Below, one piece after another: positions 51,989 to 60,454 of a stretch of 64,000 bases of DNA. A program made the position numbers and the translations under genes. Positions within the stretch are counted from its first letter, which is position 1, and each line of letters begins with the position of its first letter. The stretch lies in the NCBI GenBank assembly GCA_963738425.1, contig CAVTWT010000033.1, positions 39,749 to 103,748 of the forward strand, in the 5' to 3' direction. The notes under the pieces are model-generated. The model had not been told where the DNA came from. It saw only the letters and a program-made list of their open reading frames with translations, and did not search any database. Origin of the DNA: CADEEN01 sp963738425 (GTDB lineage Bacteria > Pseudomonadota > Gammaproteobacteria > Burkholderiales > Burkholderiaceae_C).

Positions 51989-53335
51989 TTACTCCAATCC
52001 GTAAGCACGTCGCATCAGGCTAAGCGGGTGCTGCAAGGCCTTGGCTGGCGTGCCGGCCTGCTGCATGCCCTGGGCAATGTGGTGGCCCGCCAGCGCGCAA
52101 TCGCTGCTGATGAAGTCCGGCTCGTCCTTGGCCATCGCCCGGAACACCGGCTTGCCGATCTTCATCGCCACGGCGTGGTACGGCGTCTTCACACCGTAGG
52201 TGCCGGCGTGGCCGGAGCAACGCTCGACGGTATTCAGTTGCACGGTGACCTTGCTGCCGACCAGCTTGAACATCTCTTCGGTCTTCTTGCCGATGTTCTG
52301 CACGCGGCCATGACAGGGGATGTGATAGCTGACCTTGCCGAGCGCAGTCTTGAAGTCGGTCTTCAGCAAACCGTCCTTGTGGCGCGCAATGAAATACTCG
52401 AACGGGTCCCACATCGCGTCCTGGACCAGCTTCACATCCGGCTCGTTGGGGAACAGCAGCGGCAGTTCCTGCTTGAACATCAACGTGCAGCTCGGAATCG
52501 CCGTCAGGATCGCAAAGCCATCCTTGGCGTACTTCGCCAGCACCGGGATGTTGGCGTTCTTGTGTTTCTCCACCGCGTCCAAATCGCCCAGCTCGAACTT
52601 GGGCATGCCGCAGCAGCTCTCCTTGTCGACGATGGTGTATGGAATCTGGTTGTGCTCGAGCAGCTTGATCAGGTCGTGCCCGATGCCCGGCTCGTTGTAG
52701 TTGATGTAGCAGGTCGAGTAGACGGCCACGCGGCCGGGCGTGCGCTCGCCGTTGGTGACCGTGGTCATGCTGCCGTGTTTCTTCGCACTCCAGCGGAAGC
52801 GCTTCGTCGCCAGCTCGGGCATCCACGCGTCGGGGTGCACCCCGAGCATGCTGTCCATCTGCTTGCGCGCGAACTTCGTCTTGTTGATCGCATTGACCGT
52901 CTGCACGACGACCGGGATACCGGCAAAGCTGCCGTGCACATCGGTCGAGGCCAGAAACTTTTCACCGGCCGTGACCTGGCCTTTCTTGAACTTGATCGCC
53001 TTGGCGCGCAGCATCAAGTGCGGGAAGTCGAGGTTCCACGGGTGCGGCGGCGTGTACGGGCACTTCGTCATGTAGCAGAGGTCGCACAGGTAGCACTGGT
53101 CGACGACGCTCCAGTAGGCTTCCTTCTTGATGCCGTGGACCTCGCCGTCGTCGGTGGCGTCCACCAGATCGAACAGCGTCGGGAAACTCTGGCACAGGCT
53201 GACGCAGCGGCGGCAGCCATGGCAGATGTCGAAGACGCGCTCCATCTCCTTCAGCGTGTCGGCCTCGTCGTAGAAGAGCGGGTTCTTCCACTCGACAGGG
53301 TGACGCGTCGGCGCCTGGAGATTTCCTTCTTGCAT
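51989..53335 (-). CDS. Fe-S oxidoreductase of the GlpC/HdrD (CCG-domain) type
   Basis: A 448-residue protein with two N-terminal [4Fe-4S] ferredoxin-like motifs, CHGCRRCVSLCQSFP and CYLCDLCYMTKCPYTPP, followed by two CCG domains: SCCGMPKFELGD near 250 and the second near 360-400 (HIPCHGRVQNIGKK, RCSGHAGTYG). This is the layout of electron-transfer subunits related to heterodisulfide reductase and GlpC. It probably accepts electrons for, or from, rubrerythrin. ATG 53335 gives a complete first motif; the longer frame has no coding features. Confidence 0.9.
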   Translation of the reverse strand: MQEGNLQAPTRHPVEWKNPLFYDEADTLKEMERVFDICHGCRRCVSLCQSFPTLFDLVDATDDGEVHGIKKEAYWSVVDQCYLCDLCYMTKCPYTPPHPWNLDFPHLMLRAKAIKFKKGQVTAGEKFLASTDVHGSFAGIPVVVQTVNAINKTKFARKQMDSMLGVHPDAWMPELATKRFRWSAKKHGSMTTVTNGERTPGRVAVYSTCYINYNEPGIGHDLIKLLEHNQIPYTIVDKESCCGMPKFELGDLDAVEKHKNANIPVLAKYAKDGFAILTAIPSCTLMFKQELPLLFPNEPDVKLVQDAMWDPFEYFIARHKDGLLKTDFKTALGKVSYHIPCHGRVQNIGKKTEEMFKLVGSKVTVQLNTVERCSGHAGTYGVKTPYHAVAMKIGKPVFRAMAKDEPDFISSDCALAGHHIAQGMQQAGTPAKALQHPLSLMRRAYGLE

Positions 53336-53344
53336 TAGACGGAA

Positions 53345-53368
53345 ACAAGGGGCCTTGCAGCCCCTTGT
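53345..53368 (-). terminator. Hairpin between rubrerythrin and the Fe-S gene, possible attenuator
   Basis: Perfect 9-bp stem ACAAGGGGC / GCCCCTTGT with 6-base loop, followed by only two T on the minus strand. It is too weak for full termination and may set the ratio of rubrerythrin to its downstream partners. Confidence 0.5.
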
Positions 53369-53387
53369 CCTTGATGGTTGAACAGCC

Positions 53388-53810
53388 TCAATCGACCAGT
53401 GCGTCGAGGGCCTTCTGGTAGCGATTGGCGTGCGAGCGCTCGGCCTTTGCCAGCGTCTCGAACCAGTCGGCGATTTCGTCGAACTTCTCTTCGCGCGCCT
53501 GCTTGGCCATGCCCGGGTACATGTCGGTGTACTCGTGCGTCTCGCCGGCCACGGCGGCCTGCAGGTTCTGCCGGCTGTTGCCGATCGGCAGACCGGTGGC
53601 TGGATCACCCGACCCATGCTCGAGGAATTCGAGGTGGCCGTGCGCGTGGCCGGTCTCGCCTTCGGCGGTGGAACGGAACAGCGCGGCGACGTCGTTCTGT
53701 CCCTCGATGTCGGCCTTGTTTGCGAAATACAGATAGCGGCGGTTGGCCTGAGACTCGCCTGCGAAGGCGTCCTTCAGGTTTTGCTCGGTCTTCGAACCTT
53801 TCAGTGCCAT
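53388..53810 (-). CDS. Rubrerythrin-like di-iron peroxidase lacking the rubredoxin domain
   Basis: A 140-residue four-helix protein with the di-iron ligands: FAGESQANRRYLYFA near 18-32, TAEGETGHAHGHLEFL near 48-62, AGETHEYTDMYPGMA near 89-103 and ETLAKAERSHANRY near 118-131. It ends before the C-terminal Cys4 rubredoxin domain of classical rubrerythrin, so electrons must come from another protein, plausibly the Fe-S gene downstream. It reduces peroxide in microaerobic metabolism. ATG 53810 sits after a clear purine-rich site. Confidence 0.92.
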   Translation of the reverse strand: MALKGSKTEQNLKDAFAGESQANRRYLYFANKADIEGQNDVAALFRSTAEGETGHAHGHLEFLEHGSGDPATGLPIGNSRQNLQAAVAGETHEYTDMYPGMAKQAREEKFDEIADWFETLAKAERSHANRYQKALDALVD

Positions 53811-53941
53811 GGTCTTGCGCTCCTAGGAATGGTCAACAACGAATCCGGCGATACCTCCGGGAATCCGCACCTTACTCTTTTCGCTCGAGGCCGGGCCAAT
53901 GCAATGCATCAATGCAAGCCATAGCCAGTGCCTGCCTTGAG

Positions 53942-54805
53942 TCAGCGCAACTCGAGCAGGCGCAGCGCCAGGTCGTGCAGGCGACCCTGCGGGTCCACCA
54001 GGTTTTCGAGCACGGTGAAGTGGTTCTTGCGCGGCACCGTTTCACAGACCGGCACCGCCGTCGGACCCCATTGATCGCGGATCAGCTGGTTGTGGCGGAT
54101 GAACTCGTCGCTCTCGTCGGCACCGACGACGGCGTACAGCTTGCCGGCTTTCGGTCGCGGGAAAAACGCCGGCGACAGGCGATTGACCTGCGCCGGGGTC
54201 AGCTTGAGATCGGTTTGAAGGAATTCGGTATGGCGGATGGGCTCCAGGTCATAGAGCCCCGAGATCGCCAGCGCGCCGGCCAGCGGCTGCAGTGGTAGCG
54301 CCTCGTCAACCTGCTTCCAGCGGCACGACAGCAGCATCGCCGCCAGGTGCGCACCCGCTGAATGGCCGACCAGCGCGATGCGCGCCGGATTGCCACCGTG
54401 CGCTGCGGCGTGGTGCCAGGTCCAGGCCACAGCCTTGACCATTTGCAGCGCGATGTCTTCGACGCTCACGGCCGGACACAGCGCGTAGTTCGGCACGACG
54501 ACCATCGCCCCATCGGCGACGAAGGACGGTGCCACGAAGGAAAAATCGCTCTTGTCGAGCGCACGCCAGTAGCCGCCGTGAACGTAGATCATCACCGGCG
54601 CATTCGGGGCCGCGGCGGGGAACACGTCGAGCGTCTCGTTCGGCCCGTCGCCGTAGCGCAGATCGAGGATCTTGCTCGGGCTGCGCTCGCGCGCCAGCGT
54701 CGACGCCTCGGCCCACTTGGCCAGTTGCGCCATCGAGTCGGCCACGCGAACGCGGTTGTTGTACTGGGCGTCGAGCCACGCCGGGTCGTCGAGTCTGGGT
54801 TTCAT
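53942..54805 (-). CDS. Alpha/beta hydrolase, esterase/arylformamidase-like
   Basis: A 287-residue hydrolase: oxyanion HGGYWRALDKSDF near 78-90, nucleophile elbow LVGHSAGAHLAAMLL near 148-163, acid in VVGADESDEF near 226, and His in RKNHFTVLENLV near 265. The HGGYW pattern fits kynurenine-formamidase/BD-FAE-like esterases, but no kynurenine genes are near. ATG 54805 chosen; an upstream in-frame start is less likely. Confidence 0.85.
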   Translation of the reverse strand: MKPRLDDPAWLDAQYNNRVRVADSMAQLAKWAEASTLARERSPSKILDLRYGDGPNETLDVFPAAAPNAPVMIYVHGGYWRALDKSDFSFVAPSFVADGAMVVVPNYALCPAVSVEDIALQMVKAVAWTWHHAAAHGGNPARIALVGHSAGAHLAAMLLSCRWKQVDEALPLQPLAGALAISGLYDLEPIRHTEFLQTDLKLTPAQVNRLSPAFFPRPKAGKLYAVVGADESDEFIRHNQLIRDQWGPTAVPVCETVPRKNHFTVLENLVDPQGRLHDLALRLLELR

Positions 54806-54859
54806 GGGCGCGGATCGTAAACCCAACGGCCCGGGCGGCGAGGACGGATCAGCGCGCGG

Positions 54860-54868
54860 TGCTAGACT
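54860..54868 (+). promoter_or_regulatory. Extended -10 element before tRNA-Ala
   Basis: TGCTAGACT places a TG-N extended -10 (TAGACT) 12 bases before the tRNA 5' end; the -35 region is weak. Confidence 0.45.
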
Positions 54869-54880
54869 TCAAAATGGTTC

Positions 54881-54956
<76 letters not shown>

Positions 54957-54985
54957 ATCCACTCCAGCGGCCCGGCAGTGAAGAC

Positions 54986-56113
54986 ATGAGCATGACGCCG
55001 CGCCCTGCAGCGCCGGTCGAAGTCGGGCGCGGCTTGCTGCTGCTGGGTGTGTTCCACATCCATGCGCTGTACGCGGCGCTTGATCACCTCGGCAACGGCG
55101 AGCTCGCGCGCCAGGCTCAATGGCAGATCAAGGCACTGGCGCCGCATGTCGTGCTTTACTTTGCGCTGGCGGGCATGACCAGCCGGTCTCTGGCGGACAA
55201 GGCTTGGCCCCTCGTGATTCAGCGCTCGCTGTTGCTGCTGCTCGTGGCGCTGTTCTCACACACCCTGGGCGTGCTGATCCTGCAAGCGCTATCGACCCCC
55301 AGGAAGTCCGCCTTGGACCTCGTCGTCGAGATCGCGCGGCCGGTCATCGAGGGCACCGGCTATTCGACCTTCGTCGCCTGGTTCTTCGTCGTGCTGGCCG
55401 TCACCCGCCTGTTCGCCTTCGCGCTGGCCAAGGGCTGGCAGTCCTTCGTCGTGGCGTTGGCGTGCGCAGCGACATTCGTGGTGGCGGGCCGCTGGTTCGG
55501 GCTTCCTGACAACCTCTACGAGTGGCGCAACTGGCCCGCGGCGCTCGTGCTGTTCTGGTTGGGCACACGCATCGCGCCGGCGTGGCGGGTGCCGCACGCC
55601 GTGGGCGTGCTGTCGGTGATTGCGGGTCTGGCCCTGCCGCTGATCAACCGCCCGGCGCTGTGGCGAGACGGTGTGTGCCTGGCCTGTGACACCAGCTTCG
55701 TGGCCCAGCCGATGGTCGGCGGCTACGGCTTCATGCCGATGTATTTCCTGCAGGAAGGCGTTGCTGTCGTCGGCCTGCTGTGGCTGTCGCAGCGCGCCGC
55801 CACGTTGTCCGTGGGCCGCTTCCTGGCCTATGTCGGCCGGCACTCGATGCCGCTGTTGCTGCTGCACGGTTGGCTCATCTTGTTCATTTACGGTCTGGTC
55901 CCCTACGTGCTGCCGCGCGAAGCCGGCGCGTGGCTGTTCGTCGCGATCTTCGCCATCAATTCGGTACTTCACCTCTTGCTCTACCGCTTGCTGCAGTGGC
56001 CGCTGGACAGGTTCATCGCGCTCTGCTCGGCGGCGAGCCACCGCCTGACGATGCCGCTGCGCGCTGTGCTGCGTGGCGGCCATCGCCGCAGCGCGATGGA
56101 GCCACGGCGCTGA
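54986..56113 (+). CDS. Integral-membrane acyltransferase (Acyl_transf_3/OafA-like)
   Basis: A 375-residue protein with about ten transmembrane helices. The first shows the catalytic-His region RGLLLLGVFHIHALYAALDH; later helices carry the AGMTSRSLADKAW loop, a central Trp/Phe-rich segment and SMPLLLLHGWLILF near the end. Such enzymes acylate cell-surface sugars or lipids. It starts 29 bases after tRNA-Ala and may be partly read through from its promoter. Acceptor unknown. Confidence 0.78.
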   Translation: MSMTPRPAAPVEVGRGLLLLGVFHIHALYAALDHLGNGELARQAQWQIKALAPHVVLYFALAGMTSRSLADKAWPLVIQRSLLLLLVALFSHTLGVLILQALSTPRKSALDLVVEIARPVIEGTGYSTFVAWFFVVLAVTRLFAFALAKGWQSFVVALACAATFVVAGRWFGLPDNLYEWRNWPAALVLFWLGTRIAPAWRVPHAVGVLSVIAGLALPLINRPALWRDGVCLACDTSFVAQPMVGGYGFMPMYFLQEGVAVVGLLWLSQRAATLSVGRFLAYVGRHSMPLLLLHGWLILFIYGLVPYVLPREAGAWLFVAIFAINSVLHLLLYRLLQWPLDRFIALCSAASHRLTMPLRAVLRGGHRRSAMEPRR

Positions 56114-56137
56114 GCTCACCTGCCTATCATTGATGTC

Positions 56138-56548
56138 ATGTCAGACCTTGCACATTTCCAACGCCTCGGCACGACCTTCCTGCCCAACCATCTCGGCATC
56201 GAGATCCTCGAAGTCAACGCCGAGCGCGTGCGCGCGTCGCTCGAAGTGATGCAAAACCTGCTTGCACCCAACGGCTTCCTGCACGCTGGCACGGTAGTAA
56301 CGCTGGCCGACACCTGCGCAGGCTACGGCTGCATCAAGACCTTGCCTCAAGGCGCAAGCGGCTTCACGACCATCGAGCTCAAGTCCAACCACCTCGGCAC
56401 GGCACGAGACGGCGTCATCGAGTGCATTGCCACGCCTGCACACATCGGACGCACGACACAGGTCTGGGATGCCACCGTCACGCACCGTGAGTCGGGAAAG
56501 ACGATCGCCCTCTTCCGCTGCACGCAGATGGTGCTGTACCCGAAGTAG
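56138..56548 (+). CDS. PaaI-type hotdog thioesterase
   Basis: A 136-residue hotdog protein with FLHAGTVVTLADTCAGYGC (active-site Asp after the HAG turn, near 50-60), FTTIELKSNHLG and ECIATPAHIGRTTQVWDATV. It is cytosolic and a probable medium-chain or aromatic acyl-CoA thioesterase. It follows the acyltransferase on the same strand and is the third PaaI-like protein in the window, distinct from the two in the acyl-CoA run. Confidence 0.88.
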   Translation: MSDLAHFQRLGTTFLPNHLGIEILEVNAERVRASLEVMQNLLAPNGFLHAGTVVTLADTCAGYGCIKTLPQGASGFTTIELKSNHLGTARDGVIECIATPAHIGRTTQVWDATVTHRESGKTIALFRCTQMVLYPK

Positions 56549-56560
56549 CCGCGTTGAGCG

Positions 56561-57064
56561 CTACTTCACCGTGACGGTGATGCGCTCGCTGAGGACGACC
56601 GGATGGTGCGGGATGTGGTTGTGGTCGGCCAGCAGCAACTGCAACGTGTGTGTTCCGGGCTTCAACTCGATGCGCACCTCGGTCTGGCCGCCACCGAAGT
56701 GGCGGATGTTGTCAGTCATCGGCAGCGCATTGTTGACATCGACTTCGGCGACATCGATCAACAGGTGGTGATGACCGGTGTTCTCCTTCTCGACGCCGGC
56801 CGGCGCAACGCCCACGCCCCGCAGCCCGAACTGCACCAGCACCGGGCTGGTGACGTTGTCGCCGTCCTTCAAATTCAAGAAGTAGACGGCCGCGCCCGCA
56901 GCCGAAGCGACCTTCCTGTAGCCGCCGCCAAGCGTCGGCGTGCTCGCACTCATGCGCACCGCGGCGGTGGCTGCCGGTGCGGCGGGCTGCTGCAAAGACT
57001 GCTGTGCACACGCACCCAGGATGGCGGCCGCCGCGGCGGCCGCCCAAGTCGACTTCAACAACAT
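56561..57064 (-). CDS. DUF4399 lipoprotein
   Basis: A 167-residue exported protein: signal with lipobox ILGAC (Cys19), a Pro/Ala-rich linker, then the DUF4399 domain (VYFLNLKDGDNVTSPVLVQF, GHHHLLID and the LKPGTHTLQLLLADHNH stretch). The His-rich GHHHLLID/DHNHIPHH pattern suggests metal or heme contact, but the family is uncharacterised. The longer upstream frame has no coding character. Convergent with the thioesterase gene. Confidence 0.85.
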   Translation of the reverse strand: MLLKSTWAAAAAAAILGACAQQSLQQPAAPAATAAVRMSASTPTLGGGYRKVASAAGAAVYFLNLKDGDNVTSPVLVQFGLRGVGVAPAGVEKENTGHHHLLIDVAEVDVNNALPMTDNIRHFGGGQTEVRIELKPGTHTLQLLLADHNHIPHHPVVLSERITVTVK

Positions 57065-57167
57065 CGTGGTCTCCCGGTGCCGAAAATGGGGAAGGCAGCG
57101 CGCTCGCCAGCACCTGCTCGCGCTTGCCGTGGCGATTCTGCATGCGACGCGTGCGGGTTGCACTGTC

Positions 57168-58940
57168 TCACGGCGGCAACCCGAGTTCAGCTGCGCGCGC
57201 GACGACGCGGTCGCGGCCGGCGAGAAAGCGCGTGTCGGTGGCAATCCAGTAGCCTTTGATCGTGCTGCGGCGGAACTCAGGATGGCGCGTCATCGCCTCC
57301 TGCATCGTGCGCGCGCCTTCGTCGTGCCGCCCCTGCTCGGCCAGTGCCACAGCCAGCAACACGAAGTACATCGGCACGCGCGGGTTACCCGTCGTCGAGG
57401 CGCGCAGCGTCTGCTCGGCCTCGGCATAGCGGCCCAGCTGCAACAGGTTGAACCCCATCAAACCCTGCCACGTTGGCACGCGCGAGTCGCGCGGGCTGAT
57501 GCCAATCGCCCGCTGACAGGCGCCGATGGCCTCCTCGAAGCGCGCCAGGCGCAGCAGCCCGCCGCAGCGGTGGTGGTAGGCCGTTGGCTCGTTCGGATGG
57601 TGACTCACCAGGTGGTCGGCGATCGCCACCAGCCCCGACCAGTCGTGGCGCGTGTAGGCCATGCTGGCGTGCGCCAGCCGGGTCATCAACAGGTCGGGCG
57701 CGATCAGGTCGAGTTGGGTCAGCGCCTGCTTCGCACGGGCCACGTCGCGCGTCGGGTCATCGCTCCACATCCAGAGCACGAGGTTGACGTTGGACAGCGT
57801 CACGCCGGCAAGCCCGCGACGCGACGCTGGATCGAGCGCCACGGCCTGCTCGAACAGTTGTCGTGCGCGTTCCCAGTTCTCGCGCGAAACGCCGCGCAGC
57901 AGCTCGGCCATGCCCTGCATTGCCAAGTCATCGGCCAGCGCCTCCTGTGGTTGCAGCCCACGGCGCGCGCTCGTGGCGGCCACCGCATCGCCCCACTCGA
58001 CGATCAGGGTGCGGGCGATGCCGCCCGCCACATCGCCGATCAGCGCGCCGATGTCGGTGCGCGGCACATCGCGCAGCTCCGACCAGACCGTGCGGCCCGA
58101 GGCGGTTTCGATGAGCGATACCGACAACCGCACCTGGTCGCCGTCGCGCCGTGCGTGGCCCATGACGATGTGCGCCACGCTCAACTCACGCCCCACAACG
58201 CGTGGGTCGGCGTCCTTGCCCTTGTAGGCCGCAGTGCTGCCACGCCCGATGACCGTGGTCGCTGGCCAACCGCTCACCAGCGCCGTCAGATCGCTGGTCA
58301 CGCCGGCGGCGAACCAGTCCTCGGCGCCACCGTCGCTCTCGAACGGCAGGACGGCGAGCGAGCGCGGCATGGCCGGCACAAGGCCACCGGTGCGCGCCGC
58401 CATCCAGCCGGCTGCGAACACGGCCAGCACAAGACAGGCCACACCGACCCAGGAGGCGAAGCGCAGGCGTGGCGTGGCGTGCGGGGATGCCATCGCGGCG
58501 GTCGCCGTCGTCGGCGCCGACGCGGCGGCGACGATCGGCGGCTCGCCGCCGACGAGCAGGTAGCCGCGCCGCGGCACCGTGCGCACGCGCTCGTGCCTGG
58601 CGTCACCGAGCACGCGGCGGATGTCACCCACCGCCTGCACCAGCGAATCCTCGGTCACGACGACCTCGCCCCACACGCGGCGCATCAGCTCGTCCTTGCC
58701 GACCACCTGGCCGGCCTGCTCGCCCAGCACCAACAACACCTTGAGCGCCTGGGCACGCAGTTCGGTCGGATGGCCGGCGGCGTCGAGCAACTCGCCACGT
58801 GCCAAATCGAGGGCGAAACCGGGCCAAGCCAGCTGCTGGGCGTGGCGCAGATCGGCATCGGGTTCGCGTTGCACAGATTTCGCTCTGATTTCGGCGTGAT
58901 TTCGGGACTTCGCGCGCCGTGTCGACGATCTTGCGTTCAT
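57168..58940 (-). CDS. CadC-like membrane-bound transcriptional regulator with TPR sensor region
   Basis: A 590-residue protein. Residues 41-130 are an OmpR/PhoB-type winged helix (LRAQALKVLLVLGEQAG; RVWGEVVVTEDSLVQAVGDI; VPRRGYLLVG). One transmembrane helix follows at ~163-181. A FlgO/TolB-like domain (SLAVLPFESDGGAEDWFAAG) comes next, then C-terminal TPR repeats. It resembles CadC/ToxR-type one-component regulators in the first half. ATG 58940 leaves only 42 bases to the divergent DUF4242 gene; a later start is possible. Probably controls the divergent pair. Confidence 0.8.
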   Translation of the reverse strand: MNARSSTRRAKSRNHAEIRAKSVQREPDADLRHAQQLAWPGFALDLARGELLDAAGHPTELRAQALKVLLVLGEQAGQVVGKDELMRRVWGEVVVTEDSLVQAVGDIRRVLGDARHERVRTVPRRGYLLVGGEPPIVAAASAPTTATAAMASPHATPRLRFASWVGVACLVLAVFAAGWMAARTGGLVPAMPRSLAVLPFESDGGAEDWFAAGVTSDLTALVSGWPATTVIGRGSTAAYKGKDADPRVVGRELSVAHIVMGHARRDGDQVRLSVSLIETASGRTVWSELRDVPRTDIGALIGDVAGGIARTLIVEWGDAVAATSARRGLQPQEALADDLAMQGMAELLRGVSRENWERARQLFEQAVALDPASRRGLAGVTLSNVNLVLWMWSDDPTRDVARAKQALTQLDLIAPDLLMTRLAHASMAYTRHDWSGLVAIADHLVSHHPNEPTAYHHRCGGLLRLARFEEAIGACQRAIGISPRDSRVPTWQGLMGFNLLQLGRYAEAEQTLRASTTGNPRVPMYFVLLAVALAEQGRHDEGARTMQEAMTRHPEFRRSTIKGYWIATDTRFLAGRDRVVARAAELGLPP

Positions 58941-58982
58941 CGGCGGGCACAACGCAAGCCGAGCAACCTGGAGCCATCCCCC

Positions 58983-59351
58983 ATGAATCGAAACTTTGCC
59001 GTTTCCCTGGTTGCGCTGGCACTGGTCACAGCGCCGGCGTGGTCGCAACAACCGCAACAGACCCCCGCGCCGCAACGCTTCCTGATCGAGCGCGACATGC
59101 CGGGCGCCAGCAAGACCAGCGCCGAGGAATTCCGCAATGGCGCAGCCAAGTCCAACGCCGTGTTGCGCGACCTCGGTCCCGACATCCAGTGGGTCCACAG
59201 CTATGTGGCCGGCGACAAGGTCTATTGCGTCTATCAGGCCACCAGCGAGTCGCTGATCCGCGAGCACGCCGCGAAGTCGGGCTTCCCGGCGACCCGGATC
59301 ACGCCGATCACGGCCGTTCTCGACCCGACAACGGCCAACCGCGGGCGCTGA
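58983..59351 (+). CDS. Exported DUF4242 protein
   Basis: A 122-residue precursor with a Sec signal (cleavage near AWSQQ) and a DUF4242 ferredoxin-like domain: FLIERDMPGASKTSAEEF, VHSYVAGDKVYCVYQATSES and AVLDP end. DUF4242 members sense or bind nickel or small ligands in a few cases, but this exported form is uncharacterised. Divergent from the CadC-like regulator and followed 2 bases later by an NTF2-like gene, so a two-gene unit. Confidence 0.82.
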   Translation: MNRNFAVSLVALALVTAPAWSQQPQQTPAPQRFLIERDMPGASKTSAEEFRNGAAKSNAVLRDLGPDIQWVHSYVAGDKVYCVYQATSESLIREHAAKSGFPATRITPITAVLDPTTANRGR

Positions 59352-59353
59352 CC

Positions 59354-59848
59354 ATGAAGCGCCGCACCGCCCTGACTGTTGTCGCTTCATCTTGCTGCAG
59401 CCTCGTTCTGGCGCAGGCCGCGCCGGGCGACGCTGCGTTGCGCGAGGCGATGGCACGTTACGAGCGCGCCTGGAACGATCGTGACGTGGCCGCGTGGACG
59501 GTGCTGACCACCGCCGACCTGCACTACCACGAGACCTATCTGCACACCGATCCTGAGCGTCAGATGATCACGCGTGAACGGTCGCGGCGCGCCTTCGAGA
59601 GTGCGATCGCCGGATTCGACTTCAAATGGCAGCCGCTGCGCATCCACTACAAACCCGGCGGCAGCGCCACCGCGGTGATGCATGTCGTGCAATACGCGTT
59701 GCCCCGCACGGGCGATAAATATGCCGCCGTTTACGAAACCAACCCTGCGATCGCGCGCTGGCGCATCGATGAAGGCCGCTGGAAGCTTTACGAGTACGTC
59801 ACGTACAAGCCGATGGCCGCGGAGATCGTTCGCGCGGAGGGCTTGTAG
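59354..59848 (+). CDS. Exported NTF2-like/SnoaL-type protein
   Basis: A 164-residue protein with an N-terminal signal-like stretch (RRTALTVVASSCCSLVLAQA) and an NTF2 cone fold: REAMARYERAWNDRDVAAWTVLTTADLHYHE, then WRIDEGRWKLYEYVTYKP. It may bind a small hydrophobic ligand. It is encoded 2 bases after the DUF4242 gene, so the two exported proteins are co-expressed and presumably controlled by the divergent membrane regulator. No known reaction. Confidence 0.72.
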   Translation: MKRRTALTVVASSCCSLVLAQAAPGDAALREAMARYERAWNDRDVAAWTVLTTADLHYHETYLHTDPERQMITRERSRRAFESAIAGFDFKWQPLRIHYKPGGSATAVMHVVQYALPRTGDKYAAVYETNPAIARWRIDEGRWKLYEYVTYKPMAAEIVRAEGL

Positions 59849-59854
59849 CGCCGT

Positions 59855-60454
59855 TCACGATGCATCGGCTGGCGCGTCCAATGCGGTCCACCTCGAGCGC
59901 AGCGCGCGGGGCTCGAGCGTGAAGCAAAACCAGTTGCCGCCGCCGCTCGCGGGCTGGTCCCAGCAACGCGCGATCGGCGCGCCGGCGAGATGGCACTGCA
60001 GCAGCGCACCCACGGCGCCGTGCGAGACGATGGCGACCAGCCCGCCGACGGTGTGAGCATGCGCGATGCGTTCAACGGCAGCGACGATGCGCCGCTGTGC
60101 ATCGACCGCGCGCTCCCAGCCGCGCACCGAAGCCTGCGGCTCGGCGAAAAACGCGTCGGCGGTGCGCTCGAATTCGGCTGGCGGCAGGTAGCCGGTCGCC
60201 GAGCGGTCGTTCTCACCCAGGTCCTCGTGCGTGGCGTATCCCAGGCCGAGGTGTGCGGCGAGGATGGTGGCGCCGTCGATCGCCTTCTGCTCGGTGGAGC
60301 AGTGCACGGCCGTCACGTCGCGAACCCAGGCTTGACTCAGACCGGTACGCATGCGTTCAATGCCGCGCTCGGACAACGGCCAACGGACCACCGGCTGCGC
60401 AGGGTCGATCCGTACGTCCGGGTGGGTGATGAAGATGCAGCCGCTCGCGGTCAC
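59855..60454 (-). CDS. Histidine-phosphatase-superfamily protein with altered first motif
   Basis: A 199-residue phosphoglycerate-mutase-fold protein. The usual catalytic RHG is replaced by ITHPDV: the His is kept but the flanking Arg/Gly are not. The second His region (VSHGAVGALLQCHL) and an acidic GENDRSATGYL loop remain, so activity could be retained or changed. It overlaps the ABC ATPase gene by 4 bases, showing it belongs to the importer operon. A transport-linked phosphatase or a ligand-binding relic are both possible. Confidence 0.72.
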   Translation of the reverse strand: MTASGCIFITHPDVRIDPAQPVVRWPLSERGIERMRTGLSQAWVRDVTAVHCSTEQKAIDGATILAAHLGLGYATHEDLGENDRSATGYLPPAEFERTADAFFAEPQASVRGWERAVDAQRRIVAAVERIAHAHTVGGLVAIVSHGAVGALLQCHLAGAPIARCWDQPASGGGNWFCFTLEPRALRSRWTALDAPADAS

